A stretch of 64,000 nucleotides of DNA from DAOUEO01 sp963763495. Its GTDB lineage: Bacteria; Chloroflexota; Dehalococcoidia; DSTF01; JALHUB01. The notes under the pieces were generated by a model, which saw nothing but the letters and a program-made list of their open reading frames with translations, was not told where the DNA came from and ran no database searches. Each line of letters starts with the position of its first letter. Within the stretch, counting starts at the first letter, position 1. The DNA lies in the NCBI GenBank assembly GCA_963763495.1, contig CAVXOY010000015.1, positions 1 through 64,000 on the forward strand. The letters run 5' to 3'. Shown one piece after another: positions 37,240-46,057 of this stretch. Both the position numbers and the translations under genes were made by a program.

Positions 37240-38165
37240 TAGCGACCGGCCTGCCTTGGCGGCTTGGGTTTTCCCCGGCCAGGGCTCGCAACTGGTCGGC
37301 ATGGGGCAAGATCTCTTCGAAGCGTCACCCGTCGCCCGCCGCCTTTTCCTGGATGCTGACTCTATCTTGGAACGTCCCCTCTCAGAGATCTGTTTTCGGG
37401 GGCCCGAAGACCTTCTTCGACAGACCGAAAACACCCAGCCCGCTATCTTGACGGTCAGCCTTGCCTGTCTCGCTGTTGCCGAGGAGCGCGGCCTGCTGTC
37501 TTCGCTTGCACCGGCCTATATGGCTGGCCATAGTCTTGGCGAATACACTGCTGCCGTAGCCGCAAACGCCCTCTCTTTCGAAGACGGTCTGCGCCTGGTG
37601 CAGGAGCGAGGCCGGCTTATGCAGATGGCGGGGGAAAAGAACCCAGGCACGATGGCCGCTGTTCTGGGACTCGATGAGGACTCGGCGAAAAGCCTATGCG
37701 GTGAAACGGGGACGCAGATCTGCAACCTGAATTCCCCAGGCCAAATCGTGATCGGCGGCAGCGTTGAGGCCGTGGAGACGGCAATTGAAAAGGCCCCATC
37801 CTTTGGTGCCCGGCGGGCGGTGCGTCTAAGCGTCAGCGGAGCATTTCATACCTCTCTCATGGAACCCGCTGTCGAAGGGATGAACAATGTCTCTGGCGCA
37901 GACAAAGATACGCAATCCTGTTGTGCCGATCGTCGGCAACGGGAATGCCCAGCCCTTAGCCACCGCCGAGGCTCTCCGTGAGGAGTTGTTGTATCAACTT
38001 ACTCACCCTGTGCAATGGCAGCGCTCAGTGGAGCTAATGGTTGCCAATGGCGTATCCCGTTTTGTTGAGTTTGGCCCCGGCGGTGTGCTTTGCGGACTCG
38101 TGCGCCGAATCGCTCCCGACGCCGAGACGCTGAGCATCAGCGGCATTGAGTCTCTTGGTCAGTGA
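37229..38165 (+). CDS. fabD: Malonyl-CoA:ACP transacylase (one frameshift)
   Basis: Loads malonyl groups onto acyl carrier protein. WVFPGQGSQLVGMG is the family opening, and the active-site serine is in GHSLGEYTA. SGAFHTSLMEPA carries the catalytic His. The first frame reads to about 37895 (AVEGMNNV). The protein then continues one frame over from LAQTKIRNPVVPIVGN to FVEFGPGGVLCGLVRRI and the stop at 38165. About 312 residues in all, the usual length. As fabD is normally essential, sequence error is more likely than gene loss. acpP lies two genes downstream. Confidence 0.93.
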
Positions 38166-38287
38166 CAGGTCACCCATATGCTTTCCCGATTGGGTCGACT
38201 ATGGGTCTTGACGGGTGAGCCTCTTGAAGGCATCATGATGAAACGGAACACAGAACTCTAACATGATTAGTGACTGGTGGCCTACCT

Positions 38288-38698
38288 ATGCCGGGCAGAC
38301 GACGACGAGCGCGCATTCTGGCCTTGCAGACCCTGTACGAGGCGGACACCACCGGTCACGATGCTCAGGGAATTCTCAGCCGTCTGCTTGAAGATGCAGC
38401 GGTGACAGACGAGATAGCTGCCTTCGCTCGGGAACTGGTCACCGACACCATCAGTAACCGGCAATATATCGACGAGATCATCGCGAAGGTGGCTGCGGCC
38501 TGGCCGCTTGATCAGATGGCACCAGTCGATCGGAATATCCTCAGGCTGGCGATTTGGGAGATCCTGCTGAGTGATGCGACGCCGCTACGAGCCGCCATCA
38601 ACGAGGCGGTTGAACTGGCCAAAGTGTTCGGCAGCGACAACTCCGCCCGATTTGTCAACGGCGTTCTCGGCTCCGTGAGCTTGATGGCGACGAGATGA
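38288..38698 (+). CDS. nusB: Transcription antitermination factor NusB
   Basis: All-helical RNA-binding protein that acts with NusE on boxA of rRNA operons. RRRARILALQTLYEAD is the family start, followed by MAPVDRNILRLAIWEILL and AAINEAVELAKVFGSDNSAR, then FVNGVLGSV. I start at ATG 38288; a GTG 18 bases upstream is possible but has no ribosome site. 136 residues. It lies between fabD and acpP on the same strand. Confidence 0.93.
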   Translation: MPGRRRRARILALQTLYEADTTGHDAQGILSRLLEDAAVTDEIAAFARELVTDTISNRQYIDEIIAKVAAAWPLDQMAPVDRNILRLAIWEILLSDATPLRAAINEAVELAKVFGSDNSARFVNGVLGSVSLMATR

Positions 38699-38751
38699 CC
38701 CACGCGAGTGGGACCATATTAGCTATAGATTCGGACAGAAAGGGGATTTAA

Positions 38752-39012
38752 GTGGCAACAGTCTTCGAACGGGTACAGAAGATCGTGGTTGAACAACTGG
38801 GTGTTGAAGAGGAACAGGTAGTGTCGAGCGCCTCCTTCGTAGACGACTTGAATGCCGACTCCCTGGACCTCGTGGAACTCATCATGTCGATGGAGGAGGA
38901 GTTCAGCAAGGACGGCAAGGCCCTTGAGATCTCCGACGAAGACGCCGAGAAGATCGTTACTGTTCAGGATGCCGTTGACTACCTGAAGGACCTTGGAATA
39001 GAGGACAAGTAA
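38752..39012 (+). CDS. acpP: Acyl carrier protein
   Basis: Carries growing fatty acyl chains. 86 residues, acidic, with the phosphopantetheine serine in LNADSLDLVELIMSMEEEF. The start is GTG after AAAGGGG. It belongs functionally with fabD upstream. Confidence 0.96.
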   Translation: MATVFERVQKIVVEQLGVEEEQVVSSASFVDDLNADSLDLVELIMSMEEEFSKDGKALEISDEDAEKIVTVQDAVDYLKDLGIEDK

Positions 39013-39143
39013 GCGAATCCTCGCCACTACGCGCCTGGAAGAACCCTCCCGATGGTGACCGCGGGTGGCATATTTCCCCCCAAAATAGCATAATTGGTAG
39101 AGAAGTGTGACCTTGCCGGTATAGGGTAAAGGTAATTATCGGT

Positions 39144-39590
39144 ATGGATTTTCTTGGGATTGGTCTGCCCGAACTGGCCGTCATACTGGCTCTCGCCCTA
39201 ATAGTCGTGGGCCCCAAGCGTCTGCCGGAAGCAGCCGCGCAGATAGCGCGCGCCATCAAAGAGGTCCGCCGCTACAGCGCTGGCATGACCCGAGAACTCG
39301 GCGAGATGGTCAAGGATCTCGAGCAAGAGTACGAAGGTTTGAAGGGAGAACTGAAAGAGACGGGCGCAGAGATCAGTCGGCGCGCTGAGACGGTGACGGG
39401 AGAGCTTGCAGGTGCGGCAGAGGATGTCCACCAGAGGCTGCAAGAGGCCACGGGGCAGGAGAAGAAGGAGACCGGCCAGCCGTCGTCCGAGCCTGTCGCC
39501 AGCGAGAGCACTCCCGTTCCTCCAGAACCACAGACTCGGGAGGAGAGCTATGTTGGTGCTCCGGGGCAATGCAGACTGTTATCTTCCTAA
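39144..39590 (+). CDS. tatB: Sec-independent translocase protein TatB
   Basis: One N-terminal membrane helix (LPELAVILALALIVVGPKRL, with the Glu and the GPKRLP hinge), then a long amphipathic and coiled region and a Ser/Pro-rich tail. 148 residues favours TatB over the shorter TatA. tatC follows within 31 bases. The Tat substrate-binding lipoprotein at 1591 is one possible cargo. Confidence 0.85.
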   Translation: MDFLGIGLPELAVILALALIVVGPKRLPEAAAQIARAIKEVRRYSAGMTRELGEMVKDLEQEYEGLKGELKETGAEISRRAETVTGELAGAAEDVHQRLQEATGQEKKETGQPSSEPVASESTPVPPEPQTREESYVGAPGQCRLLSS

Positions 39591-39620
39591 CTCACCTGCG
39601 CGGTCACGTTACCTCAACAG

Positions 39621-40401
39621 ATGAAGAGCGATCTCGACATAGCGCCTGTAACCTCTGGCGTAAGCTACTCACCGTGAGGAAGGCAAAGAACTCACGATTA
39701 TCGAGCACCTCCAAGAGCTGCGCCGGCGTCTTGTCATCGCCGCCGGTGCGGTCATCATCGCTACCGTCGCATCCTTCGTACTGACCAACTGGCTCCTAGA
39801 CTGGCTCACAGCACCCGCTCATGACTCGGTTGAGAACGTCAAGATCGTTTTCACCGATCCCGTGGGGTACTGGGGAGCCTACTTCCGGGTAGCGTTGCTG
39901 GCAGGGATCACCCTCTCCATGCCCGTACTGGTATACGAAGCGCTGGCGTTCGTGGGGCCCGGGCTTACCCGAGAGGAGAGGCGATGGGTCTACCCAGTAG
40001 CGGTGGGCGCATCGCTTGCGTTTGTGGGAGGCGCCGCCTTCGCCTACTACATCGAAATGCCCCCGGCACTTCGGTTCCTTCTTCATTCAGGGGGCGGCAT
40101 CGAGCCTTTCATCAATATCACCAACTACATCGACTTCGTCACCCGCCTGATGCTTGTAACCGGGCTGGTCTTTGAGTTGCCGCTGCTGGTGATGGGATTA
40201 GCGAAGTTGCACATCGTGTCATCGCGAAAGCTGATCGGGTGGTGGCGCTATGCCATTGTTCTCGCTTTCGTCGCGGCTGCGGTCGTCACACCCTCCATCG
40301 ACCCGATCACACAGGCTCTTGTAGCCGGCCCCATGATCGTCCTCTATTTCGCCGGGATCATACTTGCGCGAATCGTCGAAGGATCGCGCAGAAACAGCTA
40401 A
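39621..40401 (+). CDS. tatC: Sec-independent translocase protein TatC (one frameshift)
   Basis: Six-span receptor for twin-arginine signals. ELTIIEHLQELRRRLVIAA is the family opening, with the LxELRxRL-type motif. Spans follow through LLAGITLSMPVLVYEALAFV, GLTREERRWVYP and AFVAAAVVTPSIDPITQ. The reading frame is open from 39664 to 40401 but has no start codon. An ATG at 39621 opens a frame (MKSDLDIAPVTSGVSYSP) that a one-base deletion near 39675 would join to EEGKELTI. So I place the start at 39621, with a frameshift. Confidence 0.87.
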
Positions 40402-40421
40402 AAGGTCTTCTCCCTTTCTCA

Positions 40422-40450
40422 TTGACAGCGCTATTGCGCCGTGCTATCAT
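40422..40450 (+). promoter_or_regulatory. Strong promoter upstream of udg
   Basis: TTGACA (40422-40427) and TATCAT (40445-40450) are 17 bases apart. Transcription would begin near 40457, giving a leader of about 210 bases before the udg start at 40669, in which the long hairpin at 40519-40588 lies. Confidence 0.7.
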
Positions 40451-40518
40451 TCCCGCTGAAGTGGCGAGGTGGCAGTCTGAGGTCGCACGACTTGGCCGGA
40501 ATCTGTAATGCAATAAGC

Positions 40519-40588
40519 TTGGGAGGCGACCTCGGGCTCGGCGGTTGGAGAAGTAAGCATCGGCCCTTTCTTGGTCGCTTGCTCCCAA
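40519..40588 (+). other. Long imperfect hairpin in the udg leader (candidate structured RNA)
   Basis: TTGGGAG (40519-40525) pairs with CTCCCAA (40582-40588), and directly inside it GCGACC (40526-40531) pairs with GGTCGC (40573-40578), leaving a 3-base bulge on the 3' side. Inside, GGGC (40534) can pair with GCCC (40563). The whole lies downstream of a good promoter and outside any convincing reading frame. I cannot match it to a known RNA family; no T-tract follows, so it is not a standard terminator. Confidence 0.4.
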
Positions 40589-40668
40589 CACCGGGTCATG
40601 GACTTCCCTTCGCTATTGTTCTATCTGGGCAGCAAGACGGTATTCGAGCTGGTCGGTGAGAAGATAGC

Positions 40669-41298
40669 TTGTCAGACAACTCAGACAACAAGGATGCCCT
40701 GGCGGAGTTGAACCAGCAGATAGCGGTCTGCCCGGACTGTGAGCTATCGGAGACCCGTACTCGTACTGTTCCCGGCGAAGGGAACCCGGACACCGACATA
40801 CTTTTCATCGGTGAGGCTCCGGGCTACTACGAGGACCAGCAGGGACGGCCGTTCGTAGGCCCGGCCGGTCAGTTCCTCGAGCAACTGCTCGGCTCGATCG
40901 GCCTTCGTCGCATCGACGTCTATATCTGCAATGTCATCAAGTGCCGTCCGCCTCAGAACCAGGACCCGCTGCCTCATCAAATCAAGGCCTGCGACAAGTG
41001 GCTGCAAGAGCAGATGCGGATAATCGCGCCGAAGATGGTGGTAACCCTGGGACGTTATTCGCTCGCCAAGTTCATGCCGGGCCAGTCGATCAGCCGTATC
41101 CATGGCCAGGCCCGCCGCATCGGCAGCCTGCTTGTGGTGCCCATGTACCATCCGGCGGCGGCGCTGCACCAAGGCGGGCTAAGGAAGACGATAGAGGAGG
41201 ACTTCAGAAAGCTGCCGGCCTTCCTGAAAGAGGTGGTAAAGGAGAAGGAGCCCGATTCTACTGAGGAAATCCAACAGATGCGTTTGTTCCAGTTGTAG
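40669..41298 (+). CDS. Uracil-DNA glycosylase, family 4 (iron-sulfur type)
   Basis: Removes uracil from DNA. Family 4 features: four Cys for a 4Fe-4S cluster (CPDC near residue 21, KCRPP and the KACDKW Cys), the water-activating loop GEAPGYYEDQQGRPFVGPAG and the closing loop HPAAALHQ. 209 residues. The start is TTG. It stands alone after tatC with its own promoter and a structured leader. Confidence 0.92.
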   Translation: MSDNSDNKDALAELNQQIAVCPDCELSETRTRTVPGEGNPDTDILFIGEAPGYYEDQQGRPFVGPAGQFLEQLLGSIGLRRIDVYICNVIKCRPPQNQDPLPHQIKACDKWLQEQMRIIAPKMVVTLGRYSLAKFMPGQSISRIHGQARRIGSLLVVPMYHPAAALHQGGLRKTIEEDFRKLPAFLKEVVKEKEPDSTEEIQQMRLFQL

Positions 41299-41361
41299 TT
41301 CGCGCCACTTTGAGGATGGCGCAACCGGTAGCGATGGCGTCGACTCGGAAGGATAAGGATT

Positions 41362-43815
41362 GTGGCTAAGGCGGGTACAAAGTCCAATCCCGGTCGCCTA
41401 GATGCGTTGGCGGGCGCGGCTCGAAAGGCCGGCCGGTCGACAGGGCGCCTGCGATCGGCGGGGCGGCGTCGCCACCGCGCCTCCTTTCCCCGGACGGTTA
41501 CAGGGCTTGTCTTCCGACGAGAGGCGATAGGCGTTGCTCTCGTTGTTGCTGCCGTCGTGGCTGTCCCCTGGCTAGTGCCGATCACCACCGGTTTGTCGGA
41601 CATCCGTGACGGTGTAGTGCAGGCGCTCGGCCTCCATGTTTTCCTGCTCATTGCGCTAATTGCCCTCGTGGGATGGCTAGTACTCCGGCGCAGCCTCGTG
41701 ACCTCTTTCCAGTACTACTGGCGTGTCTGGTTGGCGTGCCTCCTACTCGCGGCTTTTGTCGGTGGCCTTCTCGGCTTGTTCCGTCCCGACTGGCGCCTCG
41801 GTGGGACGAAGCTCGCAGAGGTAACCGCGGGAGGCGATTGGGGACACGCGCTCGTGGGGAGCCCCATCGGCATTCTTCTCTGGCTTGCTCTGGTGGTAGC
41901 GATCGCCTCCGTGATCTGGCCGCGCGAGGCGCTTGAGGCGGTCCGGCACAGTCCTCGACTGGCCGCCACTATCTGGCGCTGGCATCTACCGCAGCGGACC
42001 TGGCGGCTGGGACATGCCATCTTCGATACGCTTTTCCCGACGAAGGCGGAGCCGGAGCCACCGGCGCCCCTATCTGTAGAGACTCTCATGTGGGCGCGTA
42101 CGGCCAGCACCGCCACGGCAGAGGCGCCCGCGCCGCCGGCTGCCGGTATTGCTACCGGAGAGAGCGGGGAAGAGAAGGCCGCGACTGAGGAGCCCTGGCA
42201 ACCCACACTACCACTGGAAATGGCGCCGGTCGCGGTGGAGGAAAAGCCATCCGAGAAGAAATCCAGCCCAGCCTGGGGCCCTTCAACCGAGGGCTGGCAG
42301 ACGCCGAGTGTGGACATTCTGGCTGCAATGGGGCCGGAGACGAACGAGCGTCCAGATAACACTGCTCGGGCTCGCCTAATCGTCGATACGCTGGCCAGCT
42401 TTGGCGTCGACGCGGAGGTCGTGCAGATAAACGAAGGCCCCACCGTGACCCAATTCGGCGTCGAGCCGGGATGGGAGATCAAGACGCGTACAACCCAGGA
42501 GCGCGACGGCAGCGGGCGTCCCGTTTTCGACCGAAACGGCCATCCCAAGATGAAGACGGAGGAGGTCTCGCGCACGCGTGTGCGGGTGAATCAGATCACC
42601 TCGCTCGCCAACGACCTCGCTCTAGCTTTGGCCACGCCGTCACTGCGCATCGAGGCGCCGGTGCCGGGCCAGCCGGTCGTCGGACTCGAAGTGCCCAACG
42701 TGACCACGTCGCTCGTGACGCTGCGCAGCGTTATTGAGAGTTCCGCTTTCCAGCGAGTAGGCGCACGCTCGAAGCTGGCGCTTGCTCTGGGAAAGAGCGT
42801 GTCGGGAGAGCCGGTGGTGGCAGACCTCGCCAAGATGCCCCACCTCCTGATCGCCGGCGCTACCGGCAGCGGCAAGAGCGTCTGCATAAACTCGATCATC
42901 AGTTGCCTGCTGATGCACGCCACGCCCGACCAGGTGCGCTTCGTGATGATCGACCCCAAGCGCGTGGAGTTGGCCGCTTTCGCGCCTGTCCCCCATCTGG
43001 CGTTCTCGTCCATCGTCATCGACGTGGACAAGGTTGTCGGGACGCTGCAGGCAGTGATTCATGAGATGGAGAGCCGTTACCGTCGCTTCGCATCGCTGGC
43101 GGTGCGCAACATCGAGGCGTACAACCGCCATCCCAAGACGGTCAACAAGCTGCCTTACTGGGTGGTGATCATCGACGAGCTGGCCGACCTGATGATGGCC
43201 GCCCCCTACGAGGTGGAACGCCAGGTCTGCCGTCTAGCGCAGTTGGCACGGGCGACGGGGATCCACCTTATCATCGCTACGCAGCGGCCATCAGTGGACG
43301 TGGTCACGGGGCTCATCAAGGCCAACTTCCCGACGCGCATCGCCTTCGCCGTCACGTCGCAGGTGGACTCGCGCACGATCCTGGACGGCGGTGGCGCCGA
43401 GAAGCTGCTCGGACGGGGCGATATGCTCTACCAGCCGACCGACGCCGCCAAGCCGAAGCGGTTGCAGGGGGTGTACGTCTCGGATCAGGAGATAGAGAAG
43501 CTGGTCGGCTTCTGGACACAGGAGAACTTCCGGAACCTCCAGCGCGACGTGTATGACCACCTGGTGGACGAGGCGCGCTCCAAGATCGGTGAAGAGGAGG
43601 GGGAGGACCCGCTGTTCGAGAGGGCGAAGGAGCTGGCCCAGGAGCACAGCCGCGTCTCGACGTCGCTGCTGCAGCGGCGGCTGCGCATCGGCTACCCACG
43701 GGCGGCGCGGCTGATGGACGAACTCGAGAGCAAGGGCGTCGTGGGGGAGTCGGAGGGTGGCAGCTCGCGAAAGGTGCTGCTACAGGAGGAGGATGAGGAG
43801 GGGGAGGGGTTCTAG
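41362..43815 (+). CDS. ftsK: DNA translocase FtsK/SpoIIIE
   Basis: Septum-anchored motor that clears DNA before division. The N-terminus is basic, then four membrane spans lie at about residues 55-200. A low-complexity Pro/Glu linker reaches about 310. The motor has Walker A GATGSGKSVCINSII and Walker B VIIDELADLMM. The C-terminal gamma winged helix is VSTSLLQRRLRIGYPRAARL. 817 residues. The start is GTG. The gamma domain suggests that it recognises polar KOPS-type sequences, which cannot be read off here. Confidence 0.96.
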   Translation: MAKAGTKSNPGRLDALAGAARKAGRSTGRLRSAGRRRHRASFPRTVTGLVFRREAIGVALVVAAVVAVPWLVPITTGLSDIRDGVVQALGLHVFLLIALIALVGWLVLRRSLVTSFQYYWRVWLACLLLAAFVGGLLGLFRPDWRLGGTKLAEVTAGGDWGHALVGSPIGILLWLALVVAIASVIWPREALEAVRHSPRLAATIWRWHLPQRTWRLGHAIFDTLFPTKAEPEPPAPLSVETLMWARTASTATAEAPAPPAAGIATGESGEEKAATEEPWQPTLPLEMAPVAVEEKPSEKKSSPAWGPSTEGWQTPSVDILAAMGPETNERPDNTARARLIVDTLASFGVDAEVVQINEGPTVTQFGVEPGWEIKTRTTQERDGSGRPVFDRNGHPKMKTEEVSRTRVRVNQITSLANDLALALATPSLRIEAPVPGQPVVGLEVPNVTTSLVTLRSVIESSAFQRVGARSKLALALGKSVSGEPVVADLAKMPHLLIAGATGSGKSVCINSIISCLLMHATPDQVRFVMIDPKRVELAAFAPVPHLAFSSIVIDVDKVVGTLQAVIHEMESRYRRFASLAVRNIEAYNRHPKTVNKLPYWVVIIDELADLMMAAPYEVERQVCRLAQLARATGIHLIIATQRPSVDVVTGLIKANFPTRIAFAVTSQVDSRTILDGGGAEKLLGRGDMLYQPTDAAKPKRLQGVYVSDQEIEKLVGFWTQENFRNLQRDVYDHLVDEARSKIGEEEGEDPLFERAKELAQEHSRVSTSLLQRRLRIGYPRAARLMDELESKGVVGESEGGSSRKVLLQEEDEEGEGF

Positions 43816-44201
43816 CGGCCTGGTTGTCTTCCCTGCATTCTTCGCTGCTCCCTGAATAGATGTCTCCCGGACTGGCATCTCCAGCCGGACGGCTGATCAT
43901 ACTTCCATTAGTTGCTAGTTTTGTAAGATACTGGCGCAGGCGTCTCACTTGACAGGGCGCACTCGGGCATCGTAGGCTTACGCCAAGCGTGTGTCCGGTG
44001 GGGCAGGGAAGCAGGTTGCGGGCGGTCCGCATGCTGCGGGACACGGAAGATGGTGAAGCTGACGCTTACTGCGGCGGCAGTGTGGCCCGCCGACGCGGGC
44101 TTGACTTAGTGAGTATAATAGGCGCATAGATATCGGCCCGACTGTCCCCGCCGATCTTTTATCCCCGCTATTGGGCCCAGGAGATGGGCCAGGGAAGAAC
44201 T
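43816..44201. other. Intergenic stretch without a gene
   Basis: About 385 bases between ftsK and the dockerin-bearing protein. I see no convincing reading frame. A TTGACA near 43951 and a TATAAT near 44115, extended by TGAG, could give a promoter for the downstream gene, but neither has a well-spaced partner. Nothing else is identified. Confidence 0.4.
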
Positions 44202-45985
44202 ATGCGAACTGACCGTCGATGGGGTGCTCCTGCCTGCGGGCCGCGGTCACTGATCGCGTTTCTTGTCGGAGGGCTGGTCCTTTTCCTCTCGTTCGCCGAC
44301 GAACCCCACAGAACGCTTGCCGATCCCGGCGCGCCCACCATCAATACGACGGCAGATGCCGTGCAAACCTTCTATCAGAACGGCGTGCCCCATACCGATG
44401 CGTCGGGTAACGTGCGCACCGGTTATGACCCGGCTCAGTCGTTCCTCCCCAATGGGCTGTACAATCTCACCCCCTGCGTGGTGTCGCAGGAGCTCAGTTG
44501 GCCGGCGTTCAGCGGGGATGAGCCGGAAGGATGGGACGGGCGATACCGCTTGACGGTCAACTTAGGCTCTCAACTCGATCTCTCAAACACAGGTGGCATA
44601 GTCTTTGATGAAGTCGTGAGCGGCACAGCAGAGACCGTTGACCTGCTGCCGGCTGCCACGAGCCTGTACTACGCCGTCGAGTTGGCGGAGACAGATGTGC
44701 GGGTAGCGGAGGGGGCTTTCACATCGGCGGACTGCCCTGATCCAGAGTACGCGGTGCCGGTCGCGACGGCAGCCGATGCAGGCTTCAACTTCGCTATCAC
44801 GCGGACGGCGGCCGACACGCTGGTGCTGGCCGATCAGGCGGCCGGCTCGGACTTCAAGCTGGTCCCGTCGCTCGAGTCGAGCTGGATATCTATTCGACAC
44901 TCTAAAGGATGACCCGGTGGTGTTCGGCTGGTATCTTGCCGATGAACCGCTGCTTTGGGCCCGCCTGACCGGCGCCGACCCGCAGGCCGTCTACGACAAC
45001 ATTAGCCTGGTCTGCTATGTTCTCTGCCCTCAGACAAGCCAGGTCTTCTTTCACACCGAGAGCGCCAGCAGCTACGGCGACCCATTCTGGCCGCAGTTCA
45101 TCAAGCTGGGCGATGCCGGTGTTCACTACAACTATCCAAAGTCCGGTCCCAACCCGCTGGTCGACGCTGAAGGATATGGCCCACATCCTCCGCAACCAGG
45201 CTACGATCCTTGCCGGGACTGAAGCCGTCATGGTTCGTGGTGCAGAGCTTTGGGGCGGAGACAGCGAACACATGGGAGTTTCCTCACGCCTCAGGAGATG
45301 AGGGCGATGATCTACACGGCCGTCATCCACGGCGCGACGGGGATCATCCACTTTGCCTGGGACAGCTACGTGATGAGAGGAGTGCGGTTGATGGGTGTCG
45401 GTCCGAACCCGCCGGCGGCACCGTCGGGGGATAGAGCTGCGAAGAGCGCTGCCTTGTGGGAAGCGCTGGCGGCACCGAGCGGCGGGATCAATCACGAGTT
45501 GCAGGTGCTGGAACCGATTATTCTCTCTCCCACGTCCCGAGAGCCCTACAATGTCTTCGTGAATCGGCAGTTGTTTTCAAAGGCACCCATACGGACGATG
45601 CTGAAGGAGTACGACGGTTCCTACTATCTGCTCGCGGTCAACATCGACAACGCCTCCGTCAGCGCGATGTTCACGTTCAGCCTCCTCGTGAAGGACGTTG
45701 AGGCACTATTCGAGGAGTCGCCCACCTTCGCTAGCTCCGGTCCGTCGATCACCGACAGCTTCGAGCCGTTCGATGTCCACGTCTACAAGCTGCGCATTAC
45801 CTGCCCCGACGTCAATGGAGACAAGTTACATCACAGTCCTTGACATAAAGCAGATGGCGAATGTGCTTTGGAGCAAAGAAGGGGACAGCAAATACGAGCC
45901 TCGCTTCGATGTCAACGACGACGGCTCGATCAACATCCTCGATCTGTTCATCACCTGGCGCGCCTACGGTCGGGAGTGCTCCTGA
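44202..45985 (+). CDS. Secreted glycosidase-like protein with C-terminal dockerin (frameshifted)
   Basis: The ATG at 44202 after GGGAAGAA gives a signal sequence (SLIAFLVGGLVLFLSFADEP). A beta-rich region follows, then TIM-barrel-like text with FGWYLADEPLLWA and HGATGIIHFAWDSYV, resembling glycoside hydrolase catalytic strands. The C-terminus has a dockerin pair: DVNGD...ITVLDIKQMANVLW and DVNDDGSINILDLFITWRAYG. Frame changes occur near 44885, 45190, 45225, 45270 and 45825, so no single frame covers it. With the subtilase at 29.7 kb it is the second dockerin protein here. The substrate is unknown, and the GH family is not recognised with certainty. Confidence 0.65.
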
Positions 45986-46057
45986 TCGAGAGCGCGCTGG
46001 CTTGCCCCGCATCAGCCGCACTGGACTAATCCTCCTTGATGGCCTAATCTGCTCTGT

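Noticed and set aside
40457..40668. 6S RNA
   Set aside because: Length and promoter fit, and a GCGGTTGG stretch recalls 6S, but the two ends of the interval do not pair into the long closing stem expected without running into the udg coding sequence.
44095..44125. Promoter TTGACT...TATAAT before the dockerin protein
   Set aside because: The two hexamers are only about seven bases apart, too close for a sigma-70-type promoter, so I did not call it as a pair.
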